From Acidobacteria bacterium RIFCSPHIGHO2_01_FULL_67_28 (GTDB lineage Bacteria > Acidobacteriota > Terriglobia > Acidiferrales > 2-02-FULL-67-57): 5,882 bases of DNA. The notes below the pieces were generated by a model. The model made no database searches. It was given only the letters and a program-made list of their open reading frames with translations, and was not told the DNA's origin. The position numbers and the translations under genes were made by a program. Of the stretch, positions 1 through 5,882 are shown one piece after another. Position 1 is the stretch's first letter. Each line of letters opens with the position of its first letter. The DNA lies in NCBI GenBank assembly GCA_001766965.1, contig MEKM01000105.1, forward strand, positions 1 to 5,882, written 5' to 3'.

Positions 1-1155
1 AAGCTGCTCCAGGTCACCCGGGAGCAATGGGCGGAGACGGAGAAGGACGAGCGCGTGCGCCAGGTGATGGGCCGGGCGCAAGCGGCGCTGCTGGAGGAGG
101 ACTTCGACGAGGCCATCCGCCTGCTGGAGCGCGGGCAGAAGGAGCTGAAAGCCCCGGCCATCACCGAGCTGCTCACCTCGGCCCGCGAGCAGGCCCAGGC
201 CTCCCGCCGCCGCCGCGAAGACCTGGTGGCCCGGGCCCAGGAGCTGCTCAAAGCCGGCGACGCCACCAAGGCGGTGGCCCTGCTCGATTCCGCTCCCAAG
301 AGCTTCTTCAAGAATGACGCCTTCCAGCGCGTGTACGCCGCCTGCCGCGAAGGGCTGGACCGCTCGAGCTTCATCCGCACCGCGGTCGAGCAGATGGAGA
401 AGTGCCTGGCCGGCGAAGACGTCGCCCAGGCCGAGGCCGTGCTCCAGCACGCCCTGCAAAGCTATCCGGACGACGCTACACTCGTCGCCACCCAAAAACG
501 CCTGCGCGAAGAGCAGACCCGCCTGCGTCAATTCCAGTGGAACAAGCTGCTCGACGAGGTCAAGGTGCACATGGGCCGGATGCAATACAAGCAGGCCGTT
601 GACTTGCTCACTTCGACGCCCTGGGAGGCGGCGGAAATCCCCGAGCTCGCGGCCGAGGCCAAGGCCCTGCTCGAGGAAGCCCGGAAACGCGAGCAGGAGG
701 CGACCAAGAAACGCCCGGCCTTCCGCCCTCCGGCCGCCCCGGCGGCCGCCAAGCGCGCCGCGGTTGAGCCGGCCCTGGCTATTCCTACCGCCAAGGGCAC
801 GCCGGTGGCGCTCTGGGCGGGGATCGGCGTCGTGGTCCTGGCCCTGGCGGGGTTCGGCGCGTGGAAGTTCCTCTTGAGCGGCGGCGGCGAGCCCGGCTTT
901 GTGCAGTTGACCGCCGCGCCCTGGGCGGAGGTCGTGAGCGTGCGCACCGCCGGCGGCGAGACCCTGAAGATCACCGGGCAGACGCCCCTCTACGTCAGCC
1001 TGCCGCCGGGCGACTACACCATCGAGCTCAAGAACGGCGAGGCCACGGGCACGGTGCAGGTGACGGTGCAGTCGGGCCAAACCCAAGCGGTGAACTACGC
1101 CTTCCCGCAGGTGAAGGTCGATGCGCTGGTGGATGAGCTGGTCACGTCGTACTAG
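1..1155 (+). CDS. C-terminal part of a helical-repeat, single-TM, PEGA-domain protein (possible Ser/Thr kinase C-terminus); 5' end outside window
   Basis: The frame is open from base 1 and ends at TAG 1153-1155, giving 384 visible residues; no stop precedes it, so the true start is upstream and the in-frame GTG at 55 is probably internal. Visible order: charged helical region with four TPR-like hairpins (about nt 76-150, 226-294, 388-462, 547-615; signatures such as EEDFDEA, AGDATKA, GRMQYKQA), a Lys/Pro/Ala-rich linker (706-801), one transmembrane helix (802-876, WAGIGVVVLALAGFGAW), then a beta-rich PEGA-like domain (about 895-1116, with TGQTPLYVSLPPGDYTIEL). The basic residues before the helix put the repeats in the cytoplasm and PEGA in the periplasm. 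This arrangement is known at the C-terminus of Ser/Thr protein kinases in Acidobacteriota and Myxococcota; no kinase motif is visible here, so the kinase identity is inference. The gene overlaps the next one and probably shares its transcript. Confidence 0.85.
   Translation, partial: KLLQVTREQWAETEKDERVRQVMGRAQAALLEEDFDEAIRLLERGQKELKAPAITELLTSAREQAQASRRRREDLVARAQELLKAGDATKAVALLDSAPKSFFKNDAFQRVYAACREGLDRSSFIRTAVEQMEKCLAGEDVAQAEAVLQHALQSYPDDATLVATQKRLREEQTRLRQFQWNKLLDEVKVHMGRMQYKQAVDLLTSTPWEAAEIPELAAEAKALLEEARKREQEATKKRPAFRPPAAPAAAKRAAVEPALAIPTAKGTPVALWAGIGVVVLALAGFGAWKFLLSGGGEPGFVQLTAAPWAEVVSVRTAGGETLKITGQTPLYVSLPPGDYTIELKNGEATGTVQVTVQSGQTQAVNYAFPQVKVDALVDELVTSY
802..876 (+). other. Transmembrane helix of the PEGA protein
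   Basis: Twenty-five codons rich in Ala, Val, Leu and Gly with no charged residue until a Lys close to the end. It is preceded by a linker with several Lys and Arg and followed by a Gly-rich turn (SGGGEPG). The positive-inside rule predicts N-terminus in the cytoplasm. It is the only hydrophobic segment in the visible part. Confidence 0.85.
895..1116 (+). other. PEGA-like domain
   Basis: About 74 codons following the transmembrane helix. The core reads as beta strands with the family's typical 'G-x-TP-L-x-(V/L)-x-LPPGDY-x-(I/V)-x-L-(K)-N-G' pattern, followed by a strand-rich VQVTVQSGQTQAVNY tail. PEGA domains are small extracytoplasmic beta domains common at the ends of membrane-anchored kinases and surface proteins; their ligands are mostly unknown. 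The namesake PEGA residues themselves are replaced (APWAEVVSV), so the match is by overall pattern. Confidence 0.65.
1109..1117 (+). promoter_or_regulatory. Ribosome binding site candidate for the secreted repeat protein
   Basis: AGGTGAAGG lies inside the end of the preceding gene. The AGGTG part is 7 bases before ATG 1121 and the AAGG part 3 bases before it. It favours ATG 1121 over ATG 1133, which would be 15 or more bases away. A weaker AGGGCGG at 1154-1160 lies 8 bases before ATG 1169. Confidence 0.45.
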
Positions 1156-1219
1156 GGCGGGCGCCGGCATGGCGGCGTTGGCCGCGGCCGCCGTCTGGCT
1201 GGCCGCGCCGGCGGCCGCC
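1121..1219 (+). other. Sec signal peptide of the repeat protein
   Basis: Residues 1-33 of the chosen start: Arg-rich n-region, Ala/Leu/Val core, and an AAA motif directly before Gln34-Glu-Pro. There is no cysteine at the cleavage site, so it is not a lipoprotein. The twin Arg at 9-10 lacks the rest of a Tat motif (no FLK-type consensus), so Sec is more likely. Confidence 0.8.
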
Positions 1220-2614
1220 CAGGAGCCCCTGGAGAAGCGCTACGAGCGCGCCATCGAGGCCTTCAACAGCGCCAAGATGGAGGACGCCTGCGAGCTGCTC
1301 CAGCAAATCGAAAAGGAAAAGCCCGGCTACCGCGAGACCCGCACCTACCTCAACCCCGCCTGCAAAGAAGCCGAGCGCGCCCGGGGGATGGAAAAGCAGC
1401 TCTTCGACGAGGGCGTGCAGCTCTTCAACCAGGGGAACTACGACGACGCCCAGCAGAAATTCAAGCAGGCCCAGGGCATCCCTCTCAAGACCCCGCGCTA
1501 CCGCGACCAGGTCAACAAGTACCTGGCCGACATCGACGCCCGGCTCGGCGAGGACAAACTCTTCGGCGAGGCGGTGAAGCTCTTCAACGACGGCAACGAC
1601 ACCGAGGCCCGCTCCCGCTTCAACCAGATCGTCCGCGGCGGCGGAGCCAAAGCCGCCGAGGCCCGCACCTACCTGCAACGCATCGAAGAGCGCCGGGAAG
1701 AGTCGGCCTTCAGCGAGGGCGTGCGGCTCCTCCAGGGCGGCGACTACTCGGGCGCCCGCAGCCGCTTCCAGGAAGTGGTCGGGCTGAACGGCAAGCGCAA
1801 GGCCGAGGCCGAGCGCTACCTCGGCCAGATCGAGCAGGGCGAGCGCGAGCAGCGCGCCTTCAACGAAGGCGTGCGCGCCTTCGAGGGGAAGCGCTACGCC
1901 GACGCCCAGGCCAGCTTCCGCCAGGTGGCCGGGATGAACGGCTCGCGCAAGGCCGAGGCCGAGCGCTACTTGAACCGCATCGAAACCGCCGTGCAGGAAG
2001 AAGCCGCCTTCAAGGAAGGCGTCCAGAAGTTTGCGCGCAATGATTTCGACGGCGCCCGCGCGGATTTCCAGAAAGTCATCGGCCTGAAAGGGTCGCTCGC
2101 CAACGACGCCCGGCTCTACCTGACCCGGATCGACGCCCAGGGCAAGGACCCGCGGGAAGTAGCGCGGCAGTTTGTGGCCGACGCCCAGGCAGCTATGAAC
2201 CGGAAGGACTACCGCTCCGCGGTGGAAAAGCTTTCGGCTGCCACCGCCCTCGACCCGAACAACCGCGACGCCCGCCGGCTGCTCGGCGAAAGCCAGCAGC
2301 TTGCCGAGGAGGCGCCCCTGCGCGGCGGCCTGCAAGCCTACTTCGAAGGCAAGTACGACGAGGCCGAGCGCCAGTTGAGCGACTACCTCAACAACAACGG
2401 CAAGAAACAGGCCCTGGCCTATTTCTTCCGGGGCGCCACCCGCTCCGCCCGTTACTTCCTCTCCGGCGAGAAAGACGCCCAGCAGAAGCAGCGGGCCCAG
2501 GAGGACTTCCGGACCGTACACAAAGACAACCGGCGCTTCCGGCCGCCGGAGAAATACGTATCCCCCAAGGTCCTGGCGTTGTACACGGAAGTGGCTCCGG
2601 CGGAAGCCCGCTAA
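1121..2614 (+). CDS. Secreted TPR-like repeat protein with ~50-residue helical units
   Basis: A 497-residue protein ending at TAA 2612-2614. With the chosen start it opens with a Sec signal peptide: basic n-region (SRRTR, residues 8-12), hydrophobic Ala-rich core (17-29) and cleavage at AAA|Q after residue 33. Starts at 1133 (best-looking signal peptide) or 1169 (no basic n-region) are also possible; 1121 has the best-spaced ribosome binding site. The mature part is alpha-helical with eight TPR-like hairpins, each with a (Y/F)xxA core; the conserved Ala residues are 56, 110, 163, 212, 262, 312, 367 and 415. Units 196-245, 246-295 and 296-345 are exactly 50 residues long. The last ~70 residues leave the repeat pattern. 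Only two cysteines, C57 and C81, remain in the mature chain. The gene overlaps the PEGA gene by 35 bases, suggesting coupled expression. Likely a periplasmic protein-binding scaffold; the partner is unknown. Confidence 0.9.
   Translation: MRWWMSWSRRTRAGAGMAALAAAAVWLAAPAAAQEPLEKRYERAIEAFNSAKMEDACELLQQIEKEKPGYRETRTYLNPACKEAERARGMEKQLFDEGVQLFNQGNYDDAQQKFKQAQGIPLKTPRYRDQVNKYLADIDARLGEDKLFGEAVKLFNDGNDTEARSRFNQIVRGGGAKAAEARTYLQRIEERREESAFSEGVRLLQGGDYSGARSRFQEVVGLNGKRKAEAERYLGQIEQGEREQRAFNEGVRAFEGKRYADAQASFRQVAGMNGSRKAEAERYLNRIETAVQEEAAFKEGVQKFARNDFDGARADFQKVIGLKGSLANDARLYLTRIDAQGKDPREVARQFVADAQAAMNRKDYRSAVEKLSAATALDPNNRDARRLLGESQQLAEEAPLRGGLQAYFEGKYDEAERQLSDYLNNNGKKQALAYFFRGATRSARYFLSGEKDAQQKQRAQEDFRTVHKDNRRFRPPEKYVSPKVLALYTEVAPAEAR
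1400..2155 (+). repeat. Tandem ~150-bp coding repeats (five units)
   Basis: Five consecutive units start at 1400, 1559, 1706, 1856 and 2006, encoding 53, 49, 50, 50 and 50 residues. The last three are exactly 150 bases each. Shared protein pattern: (A/L)FxEGVxxF, then (Y/F)xxAxxxFxxV, then AexYLxxIE. Nucleotide identity is highest between units 3 and 4, which share a perfect 25-base stretch at 1795-1819 and 1945-1969 exactly 150 bases apart. The pattern points to growth of the gene by unequal duplication of one helical module. Confidence 0.85.
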
Positions 2615-2636
2615 GGACCGCGAGGAACCGTGCTCC

Positions 2637-2666
2637 TTGACTTTCGCAAAGACGCAATCCTAGAAT
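2637..2666 (+). promoter_or_regulatory. Sigma-70-type promoter for the TonB-dependent receptor
   Basis: TTGACT at 2637-2642 and TAGAAT at 2661-2666 are separated by 18 bases; each box differs from consensus at one position. Transcription would begin near 2673, giving a leader of about 44 bases before ATG 2717. The site lies wholly in the gap between the two genes, in a locally less GC-rich stretch. No rho-independent terminator (GC stem plus T run) is visible for the upstream gene, so read-through from it is also possible. Confidence 0.6.
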
Positions 2667-2692
2667 CCCGTCGTGCCCCGGCTGCTGTCCAT

Positions 2693-2702
2693 TTCCCGGG
2701 AA
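2693..2702. promoter_or_regulatory. 10-base perfect palindrome in the receptor leader
   Basis: TTCCCGGGAA is self-complementary and sits between the predicted transcription start and the ribosome binding site, touching the latter. It could be half of an operator or part of a leader hairpin: CCGGG 2696-2700 can also pair with CCCGG 2677-2681. A 10-base palindrome in GC-rich DNA can be chance, so a function is only suggested. Confidence 0.3.
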
Positions 2703-2707
2703 GGAGA
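2701..2707 (+). promoter_or_regulatory. Ribosome binding site of the receptor gene
   Basis: AAGGAGA, a near-perfect Shine-Dalgarno sequence, ends 9 bases before ATG 2717 and fixes that start. The GGAG inside it (2703-2706) is complementary to CTCC at 2711-2714, so a small hairpin could partly mask it. Confidence 0.85.
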
Positions 2708-2716
2708 AACCTCCCC

Positions 2717-2785
2717 ATGAAATCCCCGCTGCGCCTGCTGGTTTTCCTGTTCATCCTGACGCTCGCCGCTGGAGCCGTCTGGGCC
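2717..2785 (+). other. Sec signal peptide of the receptor
   Basis: Residues 1-23: Lys2 and Arg6 in the n-region, a hydrophobic core of Leu, Phe, Ile and Val, then AGAVWA with a V-x-A cleavage motif before Ala24-Thr-Gln. This agrees with export to the outer membrane. Confidence 0.88.
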
Positions 2786-5700
2786 GCGACCCAGAACGCG
2801 CTGGTGACCGGCTCCGTCTTCGACCAGAACGGCGCCGCTGTCCCCGGCGCCACCGTCCGCCTGCTCAACGCCAGTATCGGTTTCTCGCAAACCCTGCAGA
2901 CCGACGCCAACGGCAACTACACCTTCGCCAGCGTGCCTCCGGCCGAGAACTATGTGATGTCGGTCGAGATCAGCGGCTTTGCCACCGTGATCCGTCCCGG
3001 CTTGAGCGTGGCGGTGGGCGAGGCCAAGCTGGTGTTGCCTCCGTTCATCCTGCAGCCGGCCGCGCAGCCCGGCCAGGAGATCCGCGAGGAGGCGCCGGCG
3101 GCCGCTCCGGTGGCGCTGGAAATGGTGAGCACCACGCTCGGCGGCGTGGTGGACAGCCGCAGCCTCCGCACCCTGCCGCTCGTCGGCCGCGACTTCATCG
3201 ACCTGGCCCTGCTCATCCCCGGCACTTATCCCGTCCAACAGGGCTCGGCCCTGGAGGGCGCCTCGCTCGTCACCAACGGCGTCCGGGCCGACATGAACAA
3301 CTTCCTGCTCGACGGCGCCGACAACAACGACTACACCCTCAACCAGTCCCTGCCCTTCCAGATCGTGGAAGCGATGCAGGAATTCCGCGTGCAGACCAGC
3401 ACCTCCAACGCCGAATTCGGCCGCAACGCCGGCTCCCAGGTCAACCTCTTGAGCCGCTCCGGCACGAACGACATCCACGGCACCTTCTTCTGGTTCAATC
3501 GCAACTCGGCCTTGAGCGCCGAAGACGCGCTCTCCGCCTACCGCGGCGGCACCTTCGACGCCTTCGCGCAGGCCGCCCGCGTGGACCAAATCCAGTTCGG
3601 CGCCGGCACCTTCTTCCCCACGCCGATTATGAGTGACCCCGTCCTGTCGGCCCTTTTCGACGAAACCGGCCGCGACCCCGATGTAAACCAGAACCAGTTC
3701 GGGGCCAACTTCGGCGCCCCCATCGTGAAGGACAAACTCTTTTTCTTCTTCAATTGGGAGAGCACGCGCGCGGACAACGACCGGCCGGTCTTCGAGCGCG
3801 TCCCCAGCATGCTCATGCGCGGCACAGGCTTCGTGTCCAACCCCTCCACGGCCCGGGCCAATGCTCTGCTGAATCTCTATCCGCTGCCCAACGTGCCCCA
3901 GAGCACGGTGCTCAACGCCTTCGGCTTTCCGGTCAGCGACCCAAGTGGGGCCACCCCTATCGATGAATTCCTCGGGACAGGCGCCTTTGCCGCCAGCGAC
4001 GCCCAGAACTCGACTCACTCGGACAACTTCCTCGAACGCATCGACTGGCGCGTGAGCGACCGCGTCAGCTTGAGCTTCAAGCACAACATCCAGCGCATCC
4101 GCCAGCTCCAGGCCGGCCGGCTTTACTCCGACTCGAATGCCGGCTACCCGGGCAGCGGCTCCCGCGTCACCGGCCGCAACCAGAACTTCAGCTTCAACTA
4201 CCTCCACACCATCAGCGACCGCACCACCAACGAGTTCCGCTTCGGCTGGAGCCGCTTCCGGCTCACTACCTTGCCGATCGACGCCACCCTCGACCCCTCG
4301 GCTTACTTCAGCAACCTCAACTTCACCGACAAGGGCATGCCCAACGTCCTCATCGGCGGCTTTAACTACACCTTCGGGCCCTACGCTCCCCTGGGCGCCG
4401 ACTTCAACTCGCCCAACGACCGCGCCAACAACGTCTGGTCGTTCGCCGACAACATCGGCCGCACCTGGGGCCGGCACGTCTTGAAGGCCGGCATCGAGAT
4501 CCGCCACAACCGCCTGAACACCTTGAACGAGGCGCTCGGGCGTGGCTTTGTTACTTTCTTCAGCGCGTTCTTCGGCCAGAGCAGCGGCGCGCCCGACCTG
4601 GCTTCCATCGCCCGCGTCAGCCCCGACTTCGGCGGCGGCTTTGACCGCAGCTTCAGCGCCAACTCCTTCGACTGGTTCATCCAGGACACCTGGCGTCCGC
4701 GCGCCTATCTGTCGTTCACCGCCGGGCTGCGCCACGAAGTCAACCAGGCGCCCCGCGAGGGCCGCGACCGCCTGGTGAACAACTACCCGGGCGCCTGCCC
4801 GCAGCTCATCTGCCTGATGCGCTCGGGCACGAACACCGTTCTCGACACTGACGGCACCGTCCTCGGCACTGCCGGCTTCACCGCTCCGCACGCCGGCTTC
4901 GACACCGATTGGAACAACTTCGGGCCGCACCTCGGTATGGCCTGGGACCCCTGGAAGAACGGCAAGACCGTCTTCCGCGGCGGCTACGCCGTCACCTTCG
5001 ACCAGCAATCGCTCCAGGCTTCGGCCAACATGCTCCTCAACCCGCCCTTCGTCCAGCAGTGGACTTCCTTCTTCTTCGGCGCGGCCTCCCCCTGCGGCAG
5101 CATCCTTTGCCTGGGCGACGTTTTCCCGCCGGGGTTCCCGCAATTCCCCTTGGCCACCTTCGACGGAGATGGCGACGGCTTCGCCTCCCTCTGGCTGCGC
5201 CAGCCTTACTCCATCACCGCGCGCGACCCGAACACCCGCACCTCCTACGTCCACCAATGGAACCTGGGCGTGCAGCAGCAGGTGGGCAAGTCTTCTCTCT
5301 TTGAAGCGGCCTACGTCGGCTCGGCGGGCCACAAGCTGCCCCGGCTGCGCCTCCTCAATGAGTGCACGGCAACGCTCTTCAACAACTTCCCCTTCACCTG
5401 CCTGCCGGCGGGCTTCTTCGGCGGCAGCGGCTTGGCCTCCGACTCCGTCATCACCCAGGAGAACTCGGCCAACTCCAACTTCCACTCCCTCCAGGTGCGC
5501 TGGGAGACCCGCGCCTTCCACGGCCTGACCGTGCGGATGCACTACCAGTGGGCGCACTCGATTGACGACGCTTCCGGCTCCAACCCGCCCGTCTTCTTCT
5601 TCTCCCCGGCCTCGGCCAGCTTGTTGAGCTCCTTCTTCAGCATCAACGCCGACCAGTTCGCCTCGCTCAACAGCGGCAATCCGGCCTTGAGCCTCCGTCC

Positions 5701-5882
5701 CGGCCTGCCCATCATCACCACCCGGGGCATGCTGCCCGCCGACTCGCTGAACTCGGCCAACCTGGCGGGCGAGCGGGCCAGCTCCGACTTCGACGTCCGC
5801 CACCGCTTCGTCGTCAACTACATCTACGACGTGCCCAAGTGGGGGCCCACACTCATCGGCGCCGGCTGGCAGCTCGCCGGCG
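2717..5882 (+). CDS. Oar-like TonB-dependent receptor with N-terminal carboxypeptidase regulatory-like domain; 3' end outside window
   Basis: Translation from ATG 2717, behind a strong ribosome binding site, stays open for 1055 codons to the window edge without a stop. Order: Sec signal peptide (residues 1-23, cleavage after VWA); carboxypeptidase regulatory-like beta sandwich (about 29-113, GSVFDQNGAAVPGATV, then TDANGNYTF); linker; plug (about 140-255) with VVDSRSLRTLPLVGRDF, NGVRADMNNFLLDGADNN and AEFGRNAGSQVN; then a large beta barrel. Late barrel signatures include FGPHLGMAWDPWKNGKTV, YVHQWNLGVQQQ, HYQWAHSIDDASG and DFDVRHRF near the edge, so by family length some 100-200 residues are missing. 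Such outer-membrane receptors are greatly expanded in Acidobacteriota and are thought to import large or polymeric nutrients, perhaps glycans or peptides, using TonB energy; the substrate here cannot be read from sequence. All six cysteines occur in three close pairs (694/699, 793/798, 883/895). Confidence 0.93.
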   Translation, partial: MKSPLRLLVFLFILTLAAGAVWAATQNALVTGSVFDQNGAAVPGATVRLLNASIGFSQTLQTDANGNYTFASVPPAENYVMSVEISGFATVIRPGLSVAVGEAKLVLPPFILQPAAQPGQEIREEAPAAAPVALEMVSTTLGGVVDSRSLRTLPLVGRDFIDLALLIPGTYPVQQGSALEGASLVTNGVRADMNNFLLDGADNNDYTLNQSLPFQIVEAMQEFRVQTSTSNAEFGRNAGSQVNLLSRSGTNDIHGTFFWFNRNSALSAEDALSAYRGGTFDAFAQAARVDQIQFGAGTFFPTPIMSDPVLSALFDETGRDPDVNQNQFGANFGAPIVKDKLFFFFNWESTRADNDRPVFERVPSMLMRGTGFVSNPSTARANALLNLYPLPNVPQSTVLNAFGFPVSDPSGATPIDEFLGTGAFAASDAQNSTHSDNFLERIDWRVSDRVSLSFKHNIQRIRQLQAGRLYSDSNAGYPGSGSRVTGRNQNFSFNYLHTISDRTTNEFRFGWSRFRLTTLPIDATLDPSAYFSNLNFTDKGMPNVLIGGFNYTFGPYAPLGADFNSPNDRANNVWSFADNIGRTWGRHVLKAGIEIRHNRLNTLNEALGRGFVTFFSAFFGQSSGAPDLASIARVSPDFGGGFDRSFSANSFDWFIQDTWRPRAYLSFTAGLRHEVNQAPREGRDRLVNNYPGACPQLICLMRSGTNTVLDTDGTVLGTAGFTAPHAGFDTDWNNFGPHLGMAWDPWKNGKTVFRGGYAVTFDQQSLQASANMLLNPPFVQQWTSFFFGAASPCGSILCLGDVFPPGFPQFPLATFDGDGDGFASLWLRQPYSITARDPNTRTSYVHQWNLGVQQQVGKSSLFEAAYVGSAGHKLPRLRLLNECTATLFNNFPFTCLPAGFFGGSGLASDSVITQENSANSNFHSLQVRWETRAFHGLTVRMHYQWAHSIDDASGSNPPVFFFSPASASLLSSFFSINADQFASLNSGNPALSLRPGLPIITTRGMLPADSLNSANLAGERASSDFDVRHRFVVNYIYDVPKWGPTLIGAGWQLAG
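2801..3055 (+). other. Carboxypeptidase regulatory-like domain of the receptor
   Basis: Residues 29-113 form the Ig-like fold found at the N-terminus of Oar/SusC-type receptors: VTGSVFDQNGAAVPGATV strand-turn-strand, TDANGNYTF, VPPAENYVMSVEISGF, and the closing strand LVLPPFIL. Its role is not catalytic; it is thought to sit in the periplasm and help contact the TonB system. Confidence 0.85.

Noticed and set aside
314..877. A 187-codon + strand frame inside the PEGA gene
   Set aside because: Arg/Ser/Pro-rich out-of-frame translation typical of GC-rich DNA, fully inside a gene with clear domain structure.
1400..2155. Repeats considered as a CRISPR array or non-coding tandem repeat
   Set aside because: The period is a multiple of three, the repeats are imperfect and keep one open frame with a conserved helical protein pattern; there are no unique spacers between identical short repeats.
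1142..2521. A 459-codon minus-strand reading frame opposite the repeat protein
   Set aside because: Same codon-phase effect as above; the apparent repeats in its product are the mirror of the real helical repeats, and no start signal or domain is seen.
2613..2638. Possible terminator: AAGGA (2613-2617) and TCCTT (2634-2638)
   Set aside because: Only five pairs with a 16-base loop, no GC-rich stem and no T run; the second arm also overlaps the -35 box.
2660..5803. A 1047-codon open reading frame on the minus strand opposite the receptor
   Set aside because: Its codons are exactly in phase with the receptor's codons, so it would be interrupted only by sense codons TTA, CTA or TCA, which this GC-rich gene does not use there. 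Its product is a low-complexity Val/Gly/Ala/Glu-rich chain with no recognisable domain, whereas the + strand has a clear receptor, signal peptide, promoter and ribosome binding site.
1..5882. Search for tRNA or rRNA genes, transposases, inverted terminal repeats, or defence-system genes
   Set aside because: Coding density is nearly complete with three identified proteins; the only gap over 20 bases is 2615-2716, which holds the promoter and leader and nothing resembling these elements.

Overview
The window is a GC-rich stretch of bacterial chromosome, coded entirely on the + strand and almost without non-coding DNA. Three genes are present: the 3' end of a membrane protein, a complete secreted repeat protein, and the 5' part of a large outer-membrane receptor. 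The receptor has the domain order and wording (regulatory-like beta domain, PLxGRxF plug motif, DGxDNN, VHQWNLGVQ, DFDVRHRF) of the expanded Oar-like TonB-dependent receptors typical of Acidobacteriota. Together with the PEGA-type membrane protein this suggests an Acidobacteriota member, probably from an environmental genome. That assignment is by recall of family features, not by a search.

Layout. Positions 1-1155 hold the C-terminal part of a cytoplasmic helical-repeat / transmembrane / PEGA protein; such C-termini often belong to Ser/Thr protein kinases, but the kinase domain, if any, lies upstream of the window. Positions 1121-2614 hold a secreted, wholly alpha-helical TPR-like protein whose start overlaps the end of the first gene, so the two are probably co-transcribed and translationally coupled. 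Positions 2615-2716 are a 102-base gap with a good sigma-70-type promoter (TTGACT-18-TAGAAT), a 10-base palindrome and a strong ribosome binding site. From 2717 to the end runs an uninterrupted reading frame of 1055 codons for the receptor, which continues beyond the window.

How the genes may work together. The first protein would place helical repeats in the cytoplasm and a PEGA domain outside the membrane; the second places the same style of repeat (about 50-55 residues per unit, longer than a canonical 34-residue TPR) in the periplasm. A shared repeat architecture on both sides of the inner membrane, in two overlapping genes, is the most interesting feature here and suggests a signalling or scaffold pair. 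The receptor has its own promoter, so a functional link to the pair is only a possibility. I see no mobile element, CRISPR array, RNA gene or obvious novel defence system. The long minus-strand reading frames opposite genes 2 and 3 are codon-phase shadows.
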